Assembly (NCBI GenBank): GCA_041745765.1
Contig: JBGTIH010000027.1
Location: 1 to 46,704, forward strand
Origin: JAHCHG01 sp041745765
GTDB taxonomy: Bacteria > Acidobacteriota > Blastocatellia > Pyrinomonadales > Pyrinomonadaceae
Reading direction: 5' to 3'
DNA length: 46,704 nucleotides
The notes below the pieces were generated by a model. It was not told the DNA's origin. It saw nothing but the letters and a program-made list of their open reading frames with translations, and did no database searches. Of the stretch, positions 1 through 7,575 are shown piece after piece; the first letter of the stretch is position 1; each line of letters begins with the position of its first letter. The position numbers and the translations under genes were made by a program.

Positions 1-1291
1 GGAACTGCGCGAGCGAAATTGGGGCGAACAGCCGTTTGATCCGACGAAACTCGATGCGGTAATTATTACGCACGCGCACATCGATCACACCGGATTTTTG
101 CCGCGCATCGTTAAACTCGGCTTTAAGGGGAAAGTTTTTACTTCGGGCGGAACCGCCGATCTGCTCAAGATTCTGCTTCCCGATTCGGGCAGGCTTCAGG
201 CGGAAGAAGCCGATTACCGCAATCGTCATAATTTAACATCGCACAGTCCGGCGCTTCCGCTCTATGACGAAAATGACGCAAAGGACGCGCTCGAACTGCT
301 TCATCCCGTAAAAAACAACGGCGAAGCAGTCGAAATTTGCGAGGGTTTCAAAGCGAGTTTCAATGTCGCCGGACATATTATCGGCGCGAGCCTCGTGCTG
401 GTCGAAATGGAAAACGCCCGCGAAAACGGCGAGTCAATTAAGTTTCTTTTCTCCGGCGATCTCGGGCATTACGATCAGCCGATCGTCAAAGATCCCGCGC
501 CGCCGCCCGCGTGTGATTATTTAATGACCGAATCAACTTACGGCAACCGTCTGCACGGCGAAACGACTTCGGATATAAATCTCGCAAAAATTATCAATGA
601 AGCCTATGAGCGCGACGCGCCGATCCTGATTCCGGCTTTTGCCGTCGGGCGAACGCAGGAACTTCTTTATATGATCCGCGAACTCGAAGACGAGAAGAAA
701 ATTCCTTCGATGCCCGTCGTTGTCGATTCGCCGATGGCGGCGCAGGCAACGCAGGTTTATAACCGCTGGAGCGAGGAACATGACGAGGAATACGCTTCGA
801 TTCTGGCAAAAAAAGTTCACCCGCTGCGCACCGATTGGATGAAAACGACCGCTACGCGCGAAGAATCAAAACGGCTCAATGATATGAAGGGCGCGAGAAT
901 AATTATTTCCGCATCGGGAATGCTGACCGGCGGGCGCGTTCTGCATCACGCGATGCGGATTTTGCCGAATGAAAATGCGACCGTTATTTTTGTCGGTTTT
1001 CAAGCCGCCGGCACGACCGGACGCAGAGTCTTGGACGGCGAGCGCGAAGTCCGCATTATGAAAAATTGGATTCCCGTGCGCTGCCACGTCGAAAGAGTTT
1101 CGGGTTTTTCCGCGCACGCTGATTGGAAGGCGGTTATCAAATGGCTTTCGGGTTTGCCGAATACGCCGAAAATGGTTTTTACAACGCACGGCGAACCCGA
1201 AGCTGCCGAAGCGATGGCGCAGCATATTCGCGATGAATTCGGCTGGAATGTTGTCGTTCCGCAATATGAACAAACGGTCGAACTATTGTAA
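1..1291 (+). CDS. MBL-fold/beta-CASP RNA metallo-hydrolase, 5'-truncated
   Basis: The open frame runs from base 2, so the true start lies upstream of the window. The first residues contain the metallo-beta-lactamase motif THAHIDHTGFLPR (HxHxDH), which binds the two catalytic zincs. Further motifs follow in order: AGHIIGAS, FSGDLGHYD, TESTYGNR, PAFAVGRTQELL, SGMLTGGRVLHH, SAHADW and TTHGEPEAAEAM. This is the pattern of the beta-CASP branch (RNase J/CPSF73-like and related archaeal-type exonuclease families), which cleaves RNA. It ends 18 nt before the next start codon, so co-transcription with the kinase gene is possible. No RNase J-type C-terminal extension is present, so this is the shorter uncharacterised bacterial subfamily; exact substrate unknown. 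Confidence 0.9.
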   Translation, partial: ELRERNWGEQPFDPTKLDAVIITHAHIDHTGFLPRIVKLGFKGKVFTSGGTADLLKILLPDSGRLQAEEADYRNRHNLTSHSPALPLYDENDAKDALELLHPVKNNGEAVEICEGFKASFNVAGHIIGASLVLVEMENARENGESIKFLFSGDLGHYDQPIVKDPAPPPACDYLMTESTYGNRLHGETTSDINLAKIINEAYERDAPILIPAFAVGRTQELLYMIRELEDEKKIPSMPVVVDSPMAAQATQVYNRWSEEHDEEYASILAKKVHPLRTDWMKTTATREESKRLNDMKGARIIISASGMLTGGRVLHHAMRILPNENATVIFVGFQAAGTTGRRVLDGEREVRIMKNWIPVRCHVERVSGFSAHADWKAVIKWLSGLPNTPKMVFTTHGEPEAAEAMAQHIRDEFGWNVVVPQYEQTVELL

Positions 1292-1309
1292 GATCAATAA
1301 CTAAATAAT

Positions 1310-2500
1310 ATGCAAGCATCAATCCACCAAGATCTCGAAGCAATCGGCAGAATTAGTGCTGTTCGGATAATTTTAAAAGCATTGGGACGAGCTACTAAAA
1401 TGCGAATCTCATTAGTTTCACGAATCACGAATGACTTATGGACGGCGTGTTCGGTCATAGATGACGCTGATTTCGGTCTGAACACGGGCGATAAATTAGA
1501 ATTAGAAACGACTTATTGACAAAATGTTCACGGGGCGGTCGCTCCGCTTATTATCAATCACGCAAGCCGGGATGAAAGATTCAAAGATCATCCGGGATTA
1601 AAGATTTATGGCATTGAAAGTTACATTGCCGTGCCGCTTTACCGCTTAAATGGGGAATTTTTCGGAACTTTGTGCTCTCTCGATCCCGAACCTTCCGATA
1701 TTTCCGAATCCGATCTGGATTTATTTAAGCTTTTTGCAAATCTCATCGCGTTTGAACTCGACGCGGAAGAAAAATCGCGAGAACGACAAAAAGAACTCGA
1801 ACAAGCGGTCACGGAAAATGAATCACAGCGACGTTTTATGAGCGTTTTGGGACACGATCTGAAAAATCCTCTCAGCACGATTGTGATGGCGGCGACCTTG
1901 CAGAAAAACAATACTCTGACCGCCGAAAAAAATACGGCAATGGCTGAGAAAATTATCAAAACTTCTCTGAGAATGAATTATTTGATTGAAGATTTACTCG
2001 AAACCACGCAAGGCATCAGCGGCAGAAAAATTTCAATTAACCCCAAACCGAGCGATCTTCGTCTGATTTGTCTGCATATTATCGAAGAATTTAACATTGC
2101 TCAGCCAAACGTGAAAATTGATCTTTACGCTGAAGAAAATTGTTTCGGCGACTGGGACGAACAGCGCATCGGTCAGGTATTGACAAATCTTTTGAGCAAT
2201 GCGATTTCATACGGAAAAAAGGGCAGTCCGGTAAAAGTAAATGTAATTGAAGATTGTGATCGCGTTCTTATTCAAGTAAATAATTGCGGCGAAATTATTA
2301 ATGACGAAGAGAAGAAAAATTTGTTCACGCCGTTTTGGCGCGGTTCGAGGAAGAATGAAACAAATGCCGCCGGACTCGGCTTAGGACTTTATATCGTTAA
2401 ACAAATTGTCGAAGCTCACGAAGGCAGTATCAGGGTTGACTCGACCCGCGAATATGGAACTACTTTTACGGTCGCGTTCGATAAGAAACTGGCAAATTAA
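1310..2500 (+). CDS. GAF-domain sensor histidine kinase with in-frame TGA at codon 70 (candidate selenoprotein)
   Basis: Read through one TGA (1517-1519), this gives a 396-residue soluble kinase. Residues 1 to about 150 form a GAF domain: WTACSVIDDADFGLN before the TGA, and YGIESYIAVPL and FFGTLCSLDP after it, in the same frame. A HisKA segment follows with the phospho-acceptor in LGHDLKNPL (about His182). The HATPase_c domain has an N box (LLSNAISYG), an F box (LFTPFWRG) and a G2 box (AGLGLGLYIV). There is no membrane segment. In this GAF family the residue after the TT[LY] step is normally Cys (TTLC pattern, from memory), which is where the TGA sits. Without readthrough only a 69-residue stub is made, and the rest would need an unsupported internal start such as GTG 1631. 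No response regulator is adjacent and no clear Shine-Dalgarno precedes ATG 1310. Domain assignment is firm; whether TGA is decoded as Sec or is a nonsense mutation is open. Confidence 0.8.
1531..1546 (+). promoter_or_regulatory. SECIS-like hairpin 11 nt after the in-frame TGA
   Basis: The arms cggggc (1531-1536) and gctccg (1541-1546) form a 6-bp stem with one G-U pair, closed by a GGTC loop (1537-1540). The spacer from TGA 1517-1519 is 11 nt. From memory, E. coli fdhF has the same 11-nt spacer before its minimal SECIS and the same GGUC apical loop, which SelB contacts. The bulged U of the fdhF stem is not obvious here. The hairpin lies inside coding sequence, as bacterial SECIS elements do. 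No sel genes lie in the window. Confidence 0.5.
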
Positions 2501-2619
2501 ATTGACATCTTCGGCACATTGCACACATTCAATAAAAATAGCCGTAATTCCAGCTTAAAAAATGCAATTTGGTGACAAAATTTTAAGTGAAAATTAAGGT
2601 TAAAAAGATTGATTTTATC

Positions 2620-2697
2620 TATCAGTTATCATCTATCATCTGTAATCTGTTCCGAAAGTAAAAAACATCCGAAATAGGTGATAGATGATAACTGATA
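2620..2697. repeat. Word-type inverted repeat in the kinase-nrdA gap
   Basis: A perfect 19-bp inverted repeat: tatcagttatcatctatca at 2620-2638 and its complement at 2679-2697, with a 40-nt loop. The arms consist of short near-repeats (atcagttatc, atctatcatc, tgtaatctg). It is one of several hairpins with this build in the window. It lies 3' of the kinase gene and upstream of the nrd promoter; it lacks a clear T-tract, so terminator function is uncertain. Confidence 0.8.
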
Positions 2698-2743
2698 AGT
2701 GATGGATTTGTTAAATAATTTATCGTTTTTTTATTTTTCAAAA

Positions 2744-2757
2744 ACACTATATAGTGT
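2744..2757. promoter_or_regulatory. NrdR-box-like palindrome
   Basis: A perfect 14-bp palindrome, acactatatagtgt, ends 1 bp before the -35 hexamer of the nrd promoter. NrdR boxes have the consensus acaCwAtATaTwGtgt (16 bp, from memory). This site has the same aca/tgt flanks and AT-rich centre but is 2 bp shorter. A weaker AT-rich candidate (ctacaatatattctat) overlaps the -10 about 33 bp downstream, reminiscent of the usual paired boxes. Position supports an operator; regulator identity is an inference. Confidence 0.5.
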
Positions 2758-2758
2758 G

Positions 2759-2787
2759 TTGACAAACTCTTCTTACTACAATATATT
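2759..2787 (+). promoter_or_regulatory. Sigma70-type promoter of the nrdAB transcript
   Basis: TTGACA (2759-2764), a 17-bp spacer and TATATT (2782-2787). The predicted transcript starts near 2794, just before the first paired base of the cobalamin riboswitch at 2799, which is the expected arrangement. Confidence 0.75.
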
Positions 2788-2798
2788 CTATAAACATT

Positions 2799-2975
2799 AC
2801 AGGTTACATCGGTTTGAAATGTTGAAAAGGGAATGCGGTGAAAACCCGCAACTGCCCCGCAGCGGTGAACGGGAACGAAAGCTGTCAGATAAGCACTGAA
2901 TCCGTCAAAAGATTCGGGAAGCGACGGCGATTAGGTTGGAAAAGATTTTGCCCGCAAGTCCGAAGACCTGCCTGT
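2799..2975 (+). ncRNA. Cobalamin (AdoCbl) riboswitch
   Basis: The conserved cobalamin-riboswitch blocks appear in order: aagggaatgcggtgaaaa, cccgcaactgccccgcagcg, ggtgaacggg, gctgtcagataagcactg and the closing gcaagtccgaagacctgcc. The outer helix pairs acaggt (2799-2804) with acctgcctgt near 2966-2975. It lies in the leader of nrdA, 184 nt before the start codon. A short gtgtc/gacac hairpin just downstream (about 2987-3006) may belong to the expression platform. Known logic in other bacteria (Streptomyces nrdABS) is repression of the B12-independent class Ia enzyme when B12 is available; the same logic is inferred here. Confidence 0.93.
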
Positions 2976-3158
2976 AAACAAAAATTGGTGTCATTCAAAA
3001 ACGACACAAAAAAAACGTCTGTGCTTTCGAGGGAAAAGTTTGGCGGCGCGCGCGGCGGAAATCTCCAAAAAAAGAATTTCTTTCCGCAAATTTCCGCGTC
3101 TGATTTTTCCCATCGAAAAAAAACAGCACAAAATTATAAAAAAAGAGGAAAAAGAAAG

Positions 3159-5552
3159 ATGGAATTTACCGGAACGAGTTCGTCCGCCGCACGCCGAAGC
3201 GAAGAAGAAACACCGACCACAATGCGCGTTACCAAACGCAACGGTTCATTCGAGCCGGTTGATATAAACAAGATTGTCAAAGCCGTTTCGCGCTGCTGTT
3301 ATAACTTAAAATCGGTTGACGCGCTCCGCATTGCAACCAAAACGATCAGCGGACTTTATGACGGCGCGACGACTAAAGACCTCGACAAACTCTCGATCCA
3401 AACCGCCGCCAGTCTTATTTTTGAAGAACCGGAATATTCGCGTCTTGCCGCGCGTCTTTTAAATAATTATATTTCAAAAGAGGTTGCCAATCAGGAAATC
3501 TATTCCTTTTCGCAAAGTATGAATTTCGGTTTCAAAGAAGGCTTGATCAATGAGCGCACGGCGAAATTTGTCAGCGAAAACAGCCGCAAATTAAACGACG
3601 CGATTGACGAAACGCGCAATGATCTGTTCGAATTTTTCGGACTCAGAACTATTTATGACCGTTATTTACTGAAAAACCCAAAAAAGCGCGACGTCATCGA
3701 AACGCCGCAATTTTTCTGGATGCGCGTCGCCTGCGGACTTTCCGAAACGCCGCACGAAGCGATCAGTTTATACAAACTTTTTTCTTCGCTCGAATATATT
3801 CCGAGTACGCCGACGCTCTTTAATTCCGGCGCGAAACACGAGCAATTGTCGTCCTGCTTTTTGCTCGATTCGCCGCAGGACGGCCTCGAAAGCATCTACG
3901 ACCGCTATAAACAAATCGCTCTGCTTTCAAAATTTTCCGGCGGAATCGGCGTGGCGTATCACCGAATCCGTTCGCAAGGCTCTCTGATTCGTGGAACAAA
4001 CGGTTTTTCAAACGGTATTATTCCGTGGCTAAAAACTTTAGATTCATCAGTTGCCGGTGTTAACCAGGGCGGAAAAAGACGGGGCGCGTGCTGCGTCTAT
4101 CTGGAAACCTGGCACGCCGATATTGAGGATTTTCTCGAACTCAGAGAAAACACGGGCGATGAAGCGCGGCGAACGCATAATTTGAATACGGCGAATTGGG
4201 TCTCGGATCTGTTTATGAAGCGCGTTTCAGAAGACGGAATGTGGTCGCTTTTCGATCCGAAGGTCGTGCCGCACTTTCCCGACCTGTTCGGCGCGGAATT
4301 TGAAAAAGCCTATGCGGAAGCCGAAGAAGCTGAATTATTTTATAAACAGGTCAAAGCGCGTGATCTGTATTCGAGAATGATGCGGTCTCTGGCGCAGACC
4401 GGCAACGGCTGGATGACATTTAAAGACGCGAGCAATACGAAATCGAATCAAACCGGAAAACCGGAAAATGTCATACATTTATCCAATCTCTGCACGGAAA
4501 TTCTGGAAGTTACGAATGATAAAGAAACGGCGGTTTGCAATCTCGGTTCGATCAACGCGGCGCGGTATTTAAAAGACGGCGAGTTTGATTTTGAAAAACT
4601 GGCGAAAAACGTGCGCCTCGCCGTGCGCCAACTCGACCGCGTGATCGATCTGAATTTCTATACGATTCCGCAGGCGAAGGATTCGAATATGCGCTGGCGA
4701 AATATCGGACTCGGAATAATGGGTTTGCAGGACGTTTTCTTTCAGATGCGTCTGCCGTTTGATTCCGACGAAGCGCGGGGAATTTCGGCAAAAATTCAGG
4801 AAGAAATTTATTTTGCGGCTCTAAACGCTTCCTGCGAACTAGCGCAGGAAAAAGGTAAACACGCCGCGTTTGACGAAACACGCGCGGTGGAAGGCGTTTT
4901 GCAGTTCGATCTGTGGAACGTAACGCCGGAAAATATGGAGCGCTGGGATGTTTTACGCGCAAAAATTAAAGAACACGGTTTGCGAAATTCCCTGATGATC
5001 GCCATTGCGCCGACGGCGACGATCGCTTCGATTGCGGGCTGTTATGAATGCATCGAACCGCAGGTTTCCAATCTTTTCAAACGCGAAACGCTGTCCGGCG
5101 ATTTCGTCCAGATCAACCGCTATCTGGTGCAGGAATTAAAGAAAGAGAATCTCTGGACGGATGAAATCCGCACGAAGATCAAACTTGCGGAAGGTTCGAT
5201 TCAAAATATCGCGGAATTTCCCGACGAATTAAAAGCGATTTACCGTACGTCCTGGGAACTGCCGATGAAATCTTTAATTGATATGGCTGCCGCGCGCGGC
5301 GCATTTATTGACCAAAGCCAATCGCTCACTCTTTTTATGGAAAGCCCGAACATCGGCAAACTTTCCTCGATGTATATGTATGCGTGGCAAAGTGGTTTGA
5401 AAACGACCTATTATCTGCGCTCGCGTCCGGCAACCCGGATCGCGCAGGTTACGGCAAGTGAAGCAAAGACGGAAGTTAAGAAAACTTATACGGACGAAGA
5501 AGCGTTAATTTGTTCGCTCGAAAACCCGGAAGTGTGTGACGCGTGCCAGTAG
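3159..5552 (+). CDS. nrdA: Ribonucleoside-diphosphate reductase class Ia, alpha subunit
   Basis: Catalytic subunit that reduces NDPs to dNDPs; 797 residues from ATG 3159, which follows the purine-rich agaggaaaaagaaag. Upstream in-frame codons belong to the riboswitch leader and are not counted. An ATP-cone (VTKRNGSFEPVDINKIVKAV) sits near the N-terminus, so dATP/ATP overall-activity control is likely. Active-site cysteines are visible: LSSCFLLDS (Cys225 equivalent), NLCTEI (thiyl-radical Cys439 equivalent) and VCNLGSIN (Cys462 equivalent). The radical-transfer tyrosine pair is in KTTYYLRSRP. The C-terminus ends in CDACQ, the thiol pair reduced by thioredoxin or glutaredoxin. It is followed by nrdB and is controlled by the upstream riboswitch and perhaps NrdR. 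Confidence 0.96.
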   Translation: MEFTGTSSSAARRSEEETPTTMRVTKRNGSFEPVDINKIVKAVSRCCYNLKSVDALRIATKTISGLYDGATTKDLDKLSIQTAASLIFEEPEYSRLAARLLNNYISKEVANQEIYSFSQSMNFGFKEGLINERTAKFVSENSRKLNDAIDETRNDLFEFFGLRTIYDRYLLKNPKKRDVIETPQFFWMRVACGLSETPHEAISLYKLFSSLEYIPSTPTLFNSGAKHEQLSSCFLLDSPQDGLESIYDRYKQIALLSKFSGGIGVAYHRIRSQGSLIRGTNGFSNGIIPWLKTLDSSVAGVNQGGKRRGACCVYLETWHADIEDFLELRENTGDEARRTHNLNTANWVSDLFMKRVSEDGMWSLFDPKVVPHFPDLFGAEFEKAYAEAEEAELFYKQVKARDLYSRMMRSLAQTGNGWMTFKDASNTKSNQTGKPENVIHLSNLCTEILEVTNDKETAVCNLGSINAARYLKDGEFDFEKLAKNVRLAVRQLDRVIDLNFYTIPQAKDSNMRWRNIGLGIMGLQDVFFQMRLPFDSDEARGISAKIQEEIYFAALNASCELAQEKGKHAAFDETRAVEGVLQFDLWNVTPENMERWDVLRAKIKEHGLRNSLMIAIAPTATIASIAGCYECIEPQVSNLFKRETLSGDFVQINRYLVQELKKENLWTDEIRTKIKLAEGSIQNIAEFPDELKAIYRTSWELPMKSLIDMAAARGAFIDQSQSLTLFMESPNIGKLSSMYMYAWQSGLKTTYYLRSRPATRIAQVTASEAKTEVKKTYTDEEALICSLENPEVCDACQ

Positions 5553-5574
5553 AAGTTCAGGAGAAAATAAAATA

Positions 5575-5607
5575 ATGATACTCGCTGCAGGATTTAATTT
5601 GACTTAG
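5575..5607 (+). other. Family-like nrdB N-terminus ending in an in-frame TAG (10-codon leader)
   Basis: ATG 5575 has a good Shine-Dalgarno (aggag, 5559-5563) overlapping the end of nrdA. It reads MILAAGFNLT, then TAG (5605-5607), then RPMKYPAF in the same frame. NrdB proteins of this type typically start like M(I/L)LxxGFxLTxRPMKYP (from memory), so the first ten codons look like the genuine NrdB N-terminus cut by one amber codon. Either a nonsense mutation or sequencing error, or a short leader with reinitiation at ATG 5614, 6 nt after the stop. Confidence 0.75.
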
Positions 5608-5613
5608 CGACCG

Positions 5614-6573
5614 ATGAAATATCCGGCGTTTTATGAAATGTATAAAAACGCCATCAAAAATACCTGGACGGTCGAAGAGGTTGATTTTTCGACCGATTTC
5701 GGCGATCTGCGGACAAAGATGACCGATGCCGAACGCCATCTGATCAATCGGCTGGTCGCCTTTTTTGCCACCGGCGATTCGATCGTTTCCAATAATCTCG
5801 TACTTAATCTTTACAAACACATCAACGCGCCCGAAGCCAGAATGTATCTGTCGCGCCAGCTTTATGAAGAAGCTCTGCATGTGCAGTTTTATCTGACTTT
5901 GCTCGATACATACATTCCCGACATCAAGGAACGCGAAGCCGCTTTTTCGGCGGTTGAAAATATTCCTTCGATTAAGGCGAAAGCAAACTTTTGCCAGAAA
6001 TGGATTGATTCAATCGAGGATTTGCAAAAACTCGAAACAAAAGAAGACCGCAAACAATTTCTTTTAAATTTGATTTGTTTTGCCGCATGCATCGAGGGTT
6101 TATTCTTTTTTGCGGCGTTTGCCTATGTTTATTTCCTGCGTTCAAAGGGTCTGCTTCACGGACTCGCCGCCGGAACGAACTGGGTGTTTCGGGATGAATC
6201 TTCGCATATGCAGTTTGCTTTCGAGGTTGTCGAAACCGTACGCGAAGAGGAACCCGAACTTTTTGACGATTCATTGAAAGCGCAAATTGCCGAAATGCTC
6301 GACGAAGCCGTCAATTGCGAAATGCAGTTTGCCGAAGACATTTTAAGCGGCGGAGTCGCCGGACTTTCGGTTTCCGATATGCGCGAGTATCTCGAATTCG
6401 TCGCCGATCAACGCTTAACGATGCTCGGTTTGCCGAAGGTTTACATGGCGAAAAATCCGTTTTCGTTTATGGATTTGCAGGACGTGCAGGAACTCGCCAA
6501 TTTCTTTGAACGTCGCGTTTCCGCCTATCAAATGGGTGTCGGCGGCGAAGTTTCGTTTAACGAAGCGTTTTAA
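5614..6573 (+). CDS. nrdB: Ribonucleoside-diphosphate reductase class Ia, beta subunit (start codon after an in-frame stop)
   Basis: Radical-generating small subunit (319 residues from ATG 5614), a ferritin-like helical protein holding a dimetal site. Metal-ligand motifs are visible: EEALHVQF (EExxH), CIEGLFFF and RDESSHMQFAFEV (ExxH). ATG 5614 has no Shine-Dalgarno of its own. The strong one belongs to ATG 5575, which is in frame but separated by TAG 5605. Starting at 5614 loses only about 13 residues before the conserved MKYPAFYEMY, so the protein may still be functional if ribosomes reinitiate. It partners with NrdA from the same transcript. The tail GVGGEVSFNEAF is intact; the C-terminus of beta docks on alpha. 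Confidence 0.93.
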   Translation: MKYPAFYEMYKNAIKNTWTVEEVDFSTDFGDLRTKMTDAERHLINRLVAFFATGDSIVSNNLVLNLYKHINAPEARMYLSRQLYEEALHVQFYLTLLDTYIPDIKEREAAFSAVENIPSIKAKANFCQKWIDSIEDLQKLETKEDRKQFLLNLICFAACIEGLFFFAAFAYVYFLRSKGLLHGLAAGTNWVFRDESSHMQFAFEVVETVREEEPELFDDSLKAQIAEMLDEAVNCEMQFAEDILSGGVAGLSVSDMREYLEFVADQRLTMLGLPKVYMAKNPFSFMDLQDVQELANFFERRVSAYQMGVGGEVSFNEAF

Positions 6574-6637
6574 GAAGCGCGAAAAATTTGAAATCCGCTC
6601 TTAGAGTAAATTTCAGCAGTGTGAAATACAAAAAGAA

Positions 6638-6705
6638 ATTTACAGGGATAACAAGATAAACAAGGATATTTAAAGTAAAAGTTATCCCTGTAAATCTTGT
6701 TATCC
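6638..6705. repeat. Word-type inverted repeat between convergent nrdB and HIT genes
   Basis: atttacagggataac (6638-6652) pairs with gttatccctgtaaat (6681-6695). The overlapping word ggataacaagat (6646-6657) also pairs with atcttgttatcc (6694-6705), so two alternative stems exist. It sits between convergent genes and could end both transcripts, but there is no strong T-tract. Confidence 0.8.
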
Positions 6706-6747
6706 ATTTAAATTTCTGTTATGTATTTTAGTTTCCTGAAATCTGCT

Positions 6748-7242
6748 CTAGAATTTGTTTCTTAATTTATCGAAAGTTGTTTGGAGAGCTTCGGGAATTG
6801 TGCGGGTTTCGCCGATGGCGGTCATAAAATTCGCATCGCCGAACCAGCGCGGCAAAATGTGCAGGTGAAAATGTTCAGCAACGCCCGCGCCGGCGGCTCT
6901 GCCGAAATTCATCCCGACATTCATTCCGTGCGGCTCGTAGACTTCACGCAAAACGCTCTGGCATTTTTTGGTCAGGTCCATTAATTCGTCGGTGATTTCC
7001 TTTGAGGCTTTGTCCAGATCGGCAAGGTGCGCGAACGGCACGACCATTAAATGACCGCTGATATACGGGTAAATATTTAAAATTACAAAATTAAACCCGG
7101 CGCGATGAAGGATAAATTTTTCTTCATCGCTTGCCGGGCTTTTTAGAATATCGCAAAAAACACAACCACTCATTTTGACGGTTGACGAATTTTCAGCGGA
7201 TTTGATGTAGTCGTAACGCCACGGACTCCATAAAACATCCAC
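6748..7242 (-). CDS. HIT-family nucleotide hydrolase/transferase
   Basis: 164 residues. The histidine-triad active site is HFHLHILPRW (HxHxH), and CVFCDI near residue 27 is the zinc-type cysteine pair seen in Ap4A-processing HIT proteins. NIYPYISGHLMVVP is the usual nucleotide-binding strand region. The predicted role is hydrolysis or phosphorolysis of dinucleoside polyphosphates or AMP conjugates. The start is GTG 7242, 14 nt downstream of the HU stop and preceded by aagga; this is the third gene of the rpsA-HU-HIT cluster. Family is certain, exact substrate not. Confidence 0.92.
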   Translation of the reverse strand: MDVLWSPWRYDYIKSAENSSTVKMSGCVFCDILKSPASDEEKFILHRAGFNFVILNIYPYISGHLMVVPFAHLADLDKASKEITDELMDLTKKCQSVLREVYEPHGMNVGMNFGRAAGAGVAEHFHLHILPRWFGDANFMTAIGETRTIPEALQTTFDKLRNKF

Positions 7243-7256
7243 GATTTTTCTGTTCC

Positions 7257-7532
7257 TTATTTATTGATTAAATCCTTTAGGTCTTTGCCGGGCTTGAAAT
7301 AAGCAACGCGTTTGGCAGGAATTTTTACGGCTTCTCCGGTTTTCGGATTGCGCCCTTTGCGAGCGTTGCGTTCACGAACACGGAAACTGCCGAAACCGCG
7401 CAATTCGATTTTTTCCCCTTCATTTAAGGTGCTGACGATGCTGTCGAAAATGATTTCAACCAGCTTTTCGGCATCTTTTTTTGTCATCTCGGCTTCTTTG
7501 GCAACTTTTTCTACTAAATCTGCTTTTGTCAT
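7257..7532 (-). CDS. HU-family DNA-binding protein
   Basis: 91 residues from ATG 7532 (MTKADLVEKV). A longer in-frame ATG at 7553 exists, but aggag for the inner ATG lies inside that extension, so the inner start is preferred. Hallmarks are the helical dimerisation half and the beta-arm region with RGFGSFRVRER and GRNPKTGEAVKIPA. The arm proline motif RNPKTG intercalates in DNA. It bends and compacts DNA as a dimer. It lies 43 nt downstream of rpsA on the same strand, echoing the rpsA-ihfB pairing known in Proteobacteria. HU and IHF cannot be separated from sequence alone here. Confidence 0.95.
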   Translation of the reverse strand: MTKADLVEKVAKEAEMTKKDAEKLVEIIFDSIVSTLNEGEKIELRGFGSFRVRERNARKGRNPKTGEAVKIPAKRVAYFKPGKDLKDLINK

Positions 7533-7575
7533 CTGTTTTTTTTTCTCCTGCACCGTAAATTAAATAAAACTTGAA

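Noticed and set aside
2838..3158. N-terminal extension of nrdA into the riboswitch
   Set aside because: The frame is open by chance; the leader is occupied by the cobalamin riboswitch and the family N-terminus begins at ATG 3159.
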